From positions 21,414,808 to 21,478,807 of the forward strand of contig NC_081180.1 of NCBI RefSeq assembly GCF_029867415.1: 64,000 bases of DNA. The letters run 5' to 3'. The notes beneath the pieces were generated by a model that made no database searches, was not told where the DNA came from, and saw only the letters and a program-made list of their open reading frames with translations. Positions 56,336 through 64,000 of the stretch are shown piece after piece (the first letter of the stretch is position 1; every line of letters begins with the position of its first letter). Both the position numbers and the translations under genes were made by a program. The stretch comes from Vicia villosa. Lineage: Eukaryota; Streptophyta; Magnoliopsida; Fabales; Fabaceae.

Positions 56336-57449
56336 TTCTTGTGAGCGCTGAGATGGTTGGGTTTAATTACTACTCCCTCCATTTGTTTATAAAAGATAAT
56401 GGAGGGTGTATGTGAAAAAGAAAGATCAACACTTATTTCAAATTGTTTCTTCGTTATGGACTGTATGCTTACTTCGCTTTTGTACAAATACTTGTTTCCC
56501 TTGCGTGGAAGTGCTAGGATTAGGTTGCAGTGGCTTTATAGAGCAGAAGATGGAGAAGAAATGTGTAATGAAGGACACAGAAGCAAAATAGACTATTCAA
56601 AACTAATGTTATCCTTGGTTTAATTTTTTAAAGAGCCAGAAACAATTTTTGGGTGTAGAATTAATTTTAAAATGTTTTAAAAATTGATTCTATTTGAAAT
56701 TAAAAATTATAATTTTTGAATTTAAATATGATTTTTATATTAAAATTTACCGTTCAATTTAATTTTTGCATAAAACTATTTTAACATAAATAACTTTATA
56801 TTTAATTCACTTTTAATCTGAATAAATTTTACATAATCAATTAACTCAAAATCAATTTTTTTTTCTACAGAATTAAACTTATTTCACGTTAGTTTTGTAA
56901 AAAAATGTGCATCTACCATGAAGCTTCAAGTTATAGCTTTCCTAAATCCACCTTAAATGTGCATCGAAATGTGGTAATTTTTATTTGGACGAGTTTCCAA
57001 AAATAGGTCTTTTGTAGGCCATATATTATAGTGATCCATCATAATTTAGTTGTGAATTATAGTAAATTGTAAAAGATTAGGGGTTGCTTTTTTAACCCAG
57101 GTGGTGAAGAATCACCCTAATGAATCTCAAAATTGCCCTTCCAACATTCCAAAAGTACACATCCGGATGTCCATAATGCCCCACCGAAATAAATTGTAAG
57201 TGAGACACTCTTTTTTTTTTCAAAAACTAGTTTGAAAGTGTTTCTTTGGACTAACCCCTACACTAATTACGTTTATTTTACAGCTCAATGAATAATTTGA
57301 AAGTGCGGTTCCATATTTGTCAAGCGGGAAATTGAATAAACACCACCTTGCATGTATTATTCATTCATGATCATACCACCACTCTTCTTCAAATCCTACC
57401 AAAACCTCTTTTCATTCTCAATCAAGTTTTGTATTTCAAAACAACATTC
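56336..57449. other. AT-rich spacer
   Basis: A half MITE terminus (CTCCCTCCATTTGTTTAT) lies near 56373 without a partner. No supported gene. Short frames at 56399-56623 lack family features. Confidence 0.5.
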
Positions 57450-59220
57450 TTCTATTTTTTCACATCAAATGTGAGTGTCCTTTTAAGTTTTGCGGGTACC
57501 TTATGATGAATAATACATGGACATTTAATGTGATTTGTGGTATGCATAATCATAACTTGTGTTATGAGTAAGTCGATCATCCTATTGCATGTCACCTTAA
57601 TCTTGAAGAGAAAGATCTTGTTTTTGACATGACATCAAACATGGTGCAGCCCAAAAATATACTTTCAACTTTGAAATGAAAAAGACCTTAATATGTCTCA
57701 GATATCAAGCAAGTATACAATGTTCATGTCTGAAACAACAAGGCGATAAGCGGTTCAAGAACTGAAACGCAACAACTATTAAATCTTTTGGATGATTATC
57801 ATTATGTATCTAGGTACAGAGTGTGTGAGGATGAAGAGATCGTTTGAGATATATTTTGGACTCATCCTGATTCTATCAAGTTGCTAAACACAACATGAAC
57901 CAAATGATCCAAAATCAGCATAACGAGATACAGACGTCACTTGGTCGTAGTAATATAGTATTAGAACTAGTATTTAGAGACAACAATCTTTATTCACTGT
58001 TAGTGGGCAATATATCTTAGGTGAGATTGAATTTTATTTATCACAAGCCAAACGAGCAGAGAAAATAGGTTCAAATAGCTTAAAGTGTAGTTGAACACTT
58101 AGGAAGACGAATGGTCTTCCGTGTACTTGTTTAATTTCAAAGAAGACGAAAGTTGATAGACCCGTACGTGTGAATGAGGTTTACACGCACTGGAAAATAC
58201 TACGGTTTAATGATGATGTTGGTGTGATGGAAAATACTACGGGAAATGATTCACGAAAGATTTTTGAAAGCAGATAATAACATGAAATTGCACATGAAAG
58301 AGTCGCTGAGGAAGATTGTCTATCTATAAACCACATATTTGAAACCACCCTCAGAACTGGTAAAAAACAAAAGGTGCTCCTAAGAAATTCAAACCAACAT
58401 CGAGTGACAATTCAATAAAGTGGTCTCCTTCCTATTTCGAACATGTTGACACACATTTTCTGGATTCTCCAACTTCAAAATCTCAAGATAGTGTTTTCAA
58501 AGGTGCTCGCATTAGCAAACCATATCATTCACTACCTTTACCAAAAATCACACACATTGAAGATATTTTGCTTTTTATGCACAAATACATTGAACGAATT
58601 ATAGATGTTAAGAGTTACAGTAATTGTGGTTATCACGTTGTTTCAACTTTGCTAAATATATGAGAGAATAATCATACAATTGTTCGCCAACAACTTCTCA
58701 ATGAGTTGAAGGCGCATAAGAAATCATACACAACTCTATACAGTTAAAAAGAACATTTTGATGCAATTCATGCACCTTCTATTCCTTGTGTCAGCGGTCA
58801 GATATCGAAGAAAAAACCTATGCACTTCTCTAAAATGGAACATCTTATAGCAAGTACATATAATATACAGTGTGTACTGATCTGAAAAGATATAGTTTCT
58901 CGAAAATATTTTGTTCAAAGTGACCACCTCAAAATTCAACGGGACACATTATGTGTATTGGGTGGCTTTCAAAATCTCTATATTTTGTTCAAGTTTTTTT
59001 GAAACGCAAGTGTCCTATAACACAAACATAACCGTAGTAGACCAATTATTCCATAAAATAAGCACAACCTTGATCAAATAACTTTATGGAAAGGATGGTT
59101 GAATTCACCAAATTGAGCGAGATTGAAAGAGAATTAAATCAGCAAAAGTCAAAAGCAGAATCACCCATACATTTAGATTTAGATGGTTACCCATGTTTTG
59201 ATATATTTTAGGTTTTATGT
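57450..59220 (+). pseudogene. Mutator-like transposase/OTU cysteine-protease fusion, degraded
   Basis: Plus-strand pieces in order. About 57495-57680: WTFNVICGMHNHNLCYE then CHLNLEEKDLVFDMTSNMVQ (FAR1/WRKY-like DNA-binding region of MULE transposases). About 57780-57895: LLDDYHYVSRYRVCEDEEIV, a stop, then DIFWTHPDSIKLLN (start of the MULE transposase domain). The catalytic DDE segment is missing. 58385-59180: KFKPTSSDNSIKWSPSYFEH, then an OTU-like domain with IERIIDVKSYSNCGYHVVST, NHTIVRQQLLNELKAHKKSY, EHFDAIHAPSIPC. The OTU catalytic Asp of DGNCGY is Tyr here (YSNCGY). Many stops and frameshifts occur. Some plant MULEs are known to carry peptidase domains after the transposase. This copy is dead. 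Confidence 0.8.
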
Positions 59221-59310
59221 AACAATTTATTTAGGTGGTGACTCGATTTTGTATGTAATGTTAATTGATATTGTCAACGATATAATCTGGATACATTTTG
59301 ATACATTTTA

Positions 59311-60533
59311 GGCAAAATACTCTTTTTTGTCCCTTAACTATACCCCAAGGTCCATTCCGGTCCCTTATCTTTAAAAAGTGTCAAAGTGGTCCTTTAATTG
59401 TTCAAAAAGGTCCACGTTAGTCCTTTCCGTCCAATTTTTGCTAACGACGTCAACTTTTCCATGCTGGCATCTGACGTGGCGCTGAGTCATATTATTATTA
59501 GTTATTATTACTCTCTCTCTCTCTACAACTAACGAACCACCCTTACCCAGAAATCTAAGCAACACTTCAAATTCAAGAAGAACAAACACCAACCTCAACT
59601 TAAATCGCATCCCAAACACGAATATCAAGTCAAATTAAATGAAAGCAACAAGAAATTTCCAGATCGAAACCACCTAAAACGGAACCCTAATCTCATTACC
59701 TTGTCAAAAACAAGATGAAACCTAGAGCTTCCAACACCAAACCAATTCGAAATCATCCTCTAAACACGATTCTCCACTCGAAACTCAACATGAACCGATG
59801 AAAATGAGAGATCAAAAGTCTAGAGAGAAAAACCATATAACCTCTCTTCGTCCTCAGACCTCACACTGTTCTGCCGACTTATTCTCACTTCACTGCCAAT
59901 ATATTCCAACCTCATCATCGTCCTTACTCACTCGTTCATGTCAAATACTGGTTTGGTTTGTGTTTGTTAGGATTTTTTAGTTCCGTATCTTAATTTCAAT
60001 AGGATTTCTTTTCGATTTTTTTCTTCTGTTTTTGTGTATTTGATGTTGAATATTGTGCGGTGATGATACTATGGTGGACTAGAGTTTCTGATTTGGGAAT
60101 CTTCACCCACGAATTGATTACAAACCCTTGGCTGTTTGAGCACTCTTAATTTTTCCCATTTTCATTTTCTATTTTTTACGTTATATTTTATTTATTATTT
60201 AATAATTTTGATAATTAATAAGGCTTATGATGATAACATAGTTAAATCTTAGCGGATTTCAGTGAGATTTTTAATCAAGGATCTGATTGTTACACATACT
60301 GAGGCCTTTTTTTCCATCAAAATTACTAATTCCATCAAAATAGTAATAATAATATGACTCAGCACCACGTGAGATGCCAGCATGGAAAAGTTGACGCCGT
60401 TAGCAAAAATTGGACGGAAAGGACTAACGTGGACCTTTTTGAACAATTAAAGGAGCACTTTGACACGTTTTAAAGATAAGGGACCACAATGGACTTTGGG
60501 GTATAGTTAAGGGACCAAAAAGAGAATTTTGCC
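59311..60533. mobile_element. Mutator-like element with ~200-bp terminal inverted repeats
   Basis: Ends GGCAAAATACTCTTTTTTGT and the complementary TTTTTGGTCCCTTAACTATA...ATTTTGCC form inverted arms of roughly 200 bp (59311-59515 against 60340-60533). A perfect 9-bp duplication TACATTTTA flanks it (59302-59310, 60534-60542), diagnostic of Mutator elements. The 820-bp centre has no transposase. It is relatively GC-rich and gene-leader-like on the minus strand (59520-59960), so it may hold captured host sequence, but I recognise no protein. Confidence 0.88.
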
Positions 60534-60542
60534 TACATTTTA

Positions 60543-61239
60543 ATGTATATTCAATATTAGTTATATAAATATTGGTTGTTCCATTTTTCTAAATTTTTAT
60601 GTTTCAAATTAAAACATGGTCCCATAGTAGGTTATGTGTGAACAGTTGTGTTTGAGAGGGTGAATCACGAACTGTAATTTTAGACTCACTCTATTTTATT
60701 GCAAAAAATACTAAGATGAGTTCGGAACTGCATTTACGGAGAAACCTTCTTTTACATTAGCCACCTAATATGGGTATTTTATCTTAATTATAAAGTTGAC
60801 GTTTCTCACCTTGTAAACTTCTTCATCATTTCTCTTCTCATTGCATGCCTTGTGTTTCCTTTGAGATGTTGGCTTCCTTGTGGAATTAATGACAAGGCGG
60901 TGGTATCTATTCATGACATGTTAAAGGGTGGTGACTAGGAGAACAAGTATATGTTCTTCCTTAACAGGATACAGAGGTGCCTAGCTTGGTGGCTTGATTG
61001 TTAAAGGGCCAAATTCAGACTTCCTTCAAGTCCTTTGTGGGAGTGAGCCTCTTGTTTTTTGTCCCTAATTTAGGGTCCCAACTTGCGACATCTACCTCTC
61101 GTGCTTCTGGCTGGAGGATCATCTATGACGAAGCATTTCCTTCTCATTTCCAAGGTATTTTGATAGCATTCACGAACAACCTCCTGATCCCACTGAACAA
61201 ATTTAACTCGCCCATCAGATAATAAATACTTTGTGCTTA
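60543..61239. other. Unassigned sequence
   Basis: No supported gene. 60870-61200 is less AT-rich (CCTCTTGTTTTTTGTCCC), possibly a retrotransposon remnant linked to the next entry. Confidence 0.4.
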
Positions 61240-61480
61240 AATAAATGGTAGAAAGGACCCCCCTAACAAGTTGAGGGAGGGCCGCCCCAGGATGACGTTG
61301 TGTGGGGACAAGACGTCTACCACATGATATTTTACATTAAAAGTTCTCGTTTTTACCTCTAAGCCAAACATTTTTTCGAGCGTTATGACCTTTCACTTGT
61401 ACTCGTTCACCTAATAGATCAACTAGAGAACCTTGAAATGCTCAGATGTGTTCTAGGTCAATACGTGACAACTCCTTTAT
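61240..61480 (-). pseudogene. Ty3/gypsy protease-region remnant
   Basis: The minus strand, across two frames, reads GSLVDLLGERVQVKGH, then VVDVLSPHNVILGRPSLNLL. The block NVILGRPSLN corresponds to the conserved IILGRP.LN of plant gypsy aspartic proteases. Only this short piece remains, with frameshifts. Confidence 0.7.
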
Positions 61481-61977
61481 AATGTAGGGCTGTCAGAAGT
61501 TTTTAGGGTTGCTATGGTGTTAGAGCAAGCTCACACAACACAAGAATGGTGAAAAACTCGGTGTTTTGTGTAATGGATTGAATATTCCATTCAACCCCAT
61601 AGTTGATATATTTATAAAAATCATTGAATTTGGACCTTAGAACTATCGAAGTTATGTTTTACTGTTGATGTTATCTAGGCTTTTTGGGGGGGCTTATTTT
61701 GTTTGAATATGGATTAGAATTATCGATCTCAGTTTGAGACATTTTTTATGTCTGTATTTTTATTAGATTGAGGTAATATTTTTTTTATTATGTTTGACAC
61801 TATTTGTAAGATTTATAAGATGTTTTCTTTTCGTGTACTATATATACCATTACATTACACTACTATGATATACTATGGAAAAATCATGATTCTTAACTGT
61901 TTCAAGCAAATGAATACACCATTAGAAGCGAAGTGTCACCGTGAACTCGATTCTATAATTTATTTAAATATATCAGC

Positions 61978-62042
61978 AATTCTTCCGTAGGTAAAACTAC
62001 GACTTTTTGAACACGTTTCGTAGATATACCTACGGAAGAATT
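61978..62042. repeat. Perfect 16-bp inverted repeat (hairpin)
   Basis: AATTCTTCCGTAGGTA (61978-61993) and TACCTACGGAAGAATT (62027-62042), with further inner pairing CTACGA/TCGTAG, give a strong hairpin over 65 bp. It may be a terminator-like or MITE core. No target duplication identified. Confidence 0.8.
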
Positions 62043-62185
62043 ATGCATCTAAAGAAGAAACCAAATTTTTTGAAGAAAAAAATGTGTTTCCGAATGTACA
62101 TCTACGAAAGTAGACGGCATAAATAAAAATTTGTCAAGTGTCTGAGAGAGTCGTGGGGTGCATTGAAAAATCTTCTACTTAAATA

Positions 62186-62463
62186 CTCTCTCTGTTTTTT
62201 ATTATAAGTCGTTTTAAAACTTTCACACATATTAAGAAAAATAATAATTGTTGTATGAAAATGAGAAATTATGAACTTTCTTACAAAATTATCTTCATTA
62301 ATGACATGTGAAAGATAAATTTATATAATTGAAAGGAGAGAGAATAATAAATATTTAAGGATATAATAGAAAAAATAATATTAATTATTCATTGAAATTG
62401 TAAAGCGATTTATATTTAAATACAATTTTTTTCAAAACGGCTTATAATAAAAAACGGAGGTAA
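62186..62463. mobile_element. Stowaway-like MITE
   Basis: The left end is CTCTCTCTGTTTTTTATTAT after TA (62184-62185). The right end ATAATAAAAAACGGAGG precedes TA. The CGTTTTAAAAC/TTTTCAAAACGG segments pair. About 278 bp. The right terminus is one or two bases uncertain. Confidence 0.7.
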
Positions 62464-62878
62464 TAGTAAACTCTTGATCAAATGAGATTATTAAAAGAAG
62501 AGAAATGTTAATCATTGTCCTTGAGACACTCTTTAAGTGATTAAAGTGGTACAAAAATTAAAAATATGTGTATCCAATAAATTAGAAATGAAAATATTAA
62601 TTTTTATAAATATTTTTTAATTTAATATATTAAAAAAAATATCCTGAATGCACTCGTAAGCGATACCTTTAAAATAACATAGATTCTATCATAATTGAGG
62701 TTATTAAGTAATTTTCATCATTACAACTCACATCCCACTCATCACTTAACAAATACAATTCACCTAAAAAATTTATCAATTCCGAAACCTAGAAGTGTTC
62801 CAGAAAATCCAACGCAAAACCAATTTAGCCACTAACTTTTTTCAACAACATAAAAACACGATTAAACACTACTAACAA
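62464..62878. other. 3' flank of the CML gene
   Basis: AT-rich, with the last ~100 bp (62790-62878) likely the 3' UTR of the minus-strand gene. No other gene seen. Confidence 0.5.
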
Positions 62879-63367
62879 TTAATTATCCAGAGCAAGATGA
62901 TCAAAAGCTAATATACGAATCAAACCATCAAAGCTAACACCGCCGTTTCCATCACCACCGCCCAACCTAATCATAGCGTTTATATCTTCATCGCTTGCCT
63001 GAAACCCAGCCAACGCCATATAATTCTTCAAATCCTCATAACCAACTTTACCGTCACCGTCTCTATCCATCACCTTGAACACATCTTCCATCGCCCCACA
63101 CCCTAACGGTCTCTTTTCTCCTTCACCGCTAACAACCTTCTCGAATTCCTCGTACTCCACGAACCCGCTCAAGTTCGTGTCCGCCACCGACATCATCGCA
63201 CCGATCGCGTCATCGCCGCCGCTAACACCGCCGCTGTTGGTGGCGTAGAATGAACGGAGATCCTCTCGGCTTATTTTACCGTCGGAGTCGGTGTCGAGAA
63301 CGTCGAACGCCGGACGGAAATCGGATGTGGGAGGTTGTAGACGGAGGTTACGGCCAGAAGGACACAT
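62879..63367 (-). CDS. Calmodulin-like EF-hand calcium-binding protein (CP1-like, 162 aa)
   Basis: An intronless minus-strand ORF starts MCPSGRNLRLQPPTSDFRPA and ends AFDHLALDN. EF-hand 1 loop is D25-D36 (DTDSDGKISRED). EF-hand 2 is D63-E74 (DTNLSGFVEYEE). EF-hand 3 is D101-D112 (DRDGDGKVGYED). A fourth, degenerate loop near 137-148 (GGDGNGGVSFDG) lacks Asp at position 1 and Glu at position 12. Loops 1-3 keep the main Ca2+ ligands, loops 1 and 3 with Asp at position 12. The MCPSGR start and overall layout match the plant CP1/CML group of cytosolic Ca2+ sensors. The higher GC of the ORF against its AT-rich flanks, and its clean frame, support a functional gene. Target and trigger cannot be told from sequence. 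CML numbering is uncertain, so no symbol is given. Confidence 0.95.
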   Translation of the reverse strand: MCPSGRNLRLQPPTSDFRPAFDVLDTDSDGKISREDLRSFYATNSGGVSGGDDAIGAMMSVADTNLSGFVEYEEFEKVVSGEGEKRPLGCGAMEDVFKVMDRDGDGKVGYEDLKNYMALAGFQASDEDINAMIRLGGGDGNGGVSFDGLIRILAFDHLALDN

Positions 63368-64000
63368 AATGTTTTTTTTGTGTGTTTGGTTTTTGTTTGG
63401 CTTTTGTTTGTGTGAGTTTTGTGGTTGTGTTTTTTGAACTATGGTTGGTTATGGTTATAACTTAATTATTCCTATATACGTGTGTTGAATATATAGAGGG
63501 TGGAGTGGGTTTGGGCTCCGGGAATTTGGGGGCCCACGCAGTATTTGTGAGGCATGCAGTGATTCCTATACGGACAGAATCACGGGACTTGGGCAGCAAG
63601 GTTTTGGACTACGTTGAAATTTGGAGAAATGTGCTGGGGTTCTTACGTATGTCGTGACATCATTGCTCTTGTTTCTTTCGGAGATGTGATTCTGTTCTAC
63701 CGTCTAGAATACTCCTCGTGGTTGTTGTGTAAATTGCTATGTAATGTTCACTTTACAAATATGAGAAAATGTGGTGAAGTGGGGGTCACACCACTCACGA
63801 GATATTGGGAGTTTAGAAATTCAAAAAGAAAATGATTTGGAAGTTTGATGGGGAGTTTTTTTTTTTTCTTTTTTTATTTAAAAAATAAAAAAGTTCATTC
63901 TACATAAAATTATTTCTTTAAATATTTTACTTTTTAGCTGAAAAAATAAAATAAAATATAATAATATTTTTCTTGGGAAACACTCTTCCACCATATTTAT
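63368..64000. other. Upstream region of the CML gene
   Basis: On the minus strand, TATA-like motifs lie at 63471-63478 (TATATAGG) and 63490-63497 (CTATATAT), about 105-130 bp before the ATG. GT-rich sequence on the plus strand (CA-rich leader on the minus) follows. No second gene is supported. The 63614-63835 frame lacks family features. The last 150 bp are AT-rich. Confidence 0.45.

Overview
This is a plant nuclear window, most likely from a papilionoid legume of the inverted-repeat-lacking clade (Medicago/Trifolium/Pisum/Vicia group). That assignment is an inference. It rests on two solo LTRs with the TGTCATACCCC start typical of legume Ogre-type Ty3/gypsy elements, on SIRE/Maximus-like copia sequence, on AT-rich spacers and on the plant exon/intron style. 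Only two host genes look intact: MCM2 (replicative helicase subunit, 17 exons, + strand, 49334-54320) and a single-exon four-EF-hand calmodulin-like protein (- strand, 62879-63367). A 42-codon secreted-peptide-like ORF (20467-20595) is a weak third candidate. Nearly everything else is transposable element or decayed element.

Layout. 1-231: fragment of an NRAMP metal transporter. 1110-13944: a decayed Ty1/copia element (minus strand, 5-bp target duplication). It is interrupted by a second, SIRE-like copia element (3927-13323), which is itself interrupted inside its 3' LTR by a 4.2-kb solo Ogre-type LTR (4034-8228). 14083-15799: a second solo Ogre-type LTR. 16380-17283: a PIF/Harbinger-type non-autonomous element with G/C-rich arms. 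17.3-21.5 kb: unclassified AT-rich sequence with a MITE abutting the small-peptide ORF.

21989-28902 and 35642-39844 are two CACTA transposons, each with CACTA termini, a TTT target duplication and subterminal repeat motifs. Neither shows recognisable transposase. Instead they carry pieces of unrelated host genes with introns retained. The first holds acylamino-acid-releasing enzyme, NOP58, a GH3 beta-xylosidase and an LRR receptor kinase. The second holds ribosomal protein S19 and DDB1. All recognised fragments lie on the + strand. These gene-capturing ('Pack-CACTA') elements are the most interesting content of the window. Between them lie a hAT element (30576-31580) and a near-perfect 1.9-kb tandem duplication (31274-35101) whose first breakpoint falls inside that hAT.

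40-48 kb: MITEs, a hAT element with 8-bp duplication (43867-44271) and a 5'-truncated L1-type LINE (45000-47727, 21-bp target duplication). 49.2-54.3 kb: MCM2 with E2F-type, telo-box and TGGGCC promoter motifs. 54.3-62.9 kb: degraded repeats, including a MULE transposase/OTU-protease pseudogene (about 57450-59220), a long-TIR Mutator-like element (59311-60533) and a gypsy protease remnant. The two intact genes are unrelated in function (DNA replication licensing; calcium signalling) and sit as islands in repeat DNA.
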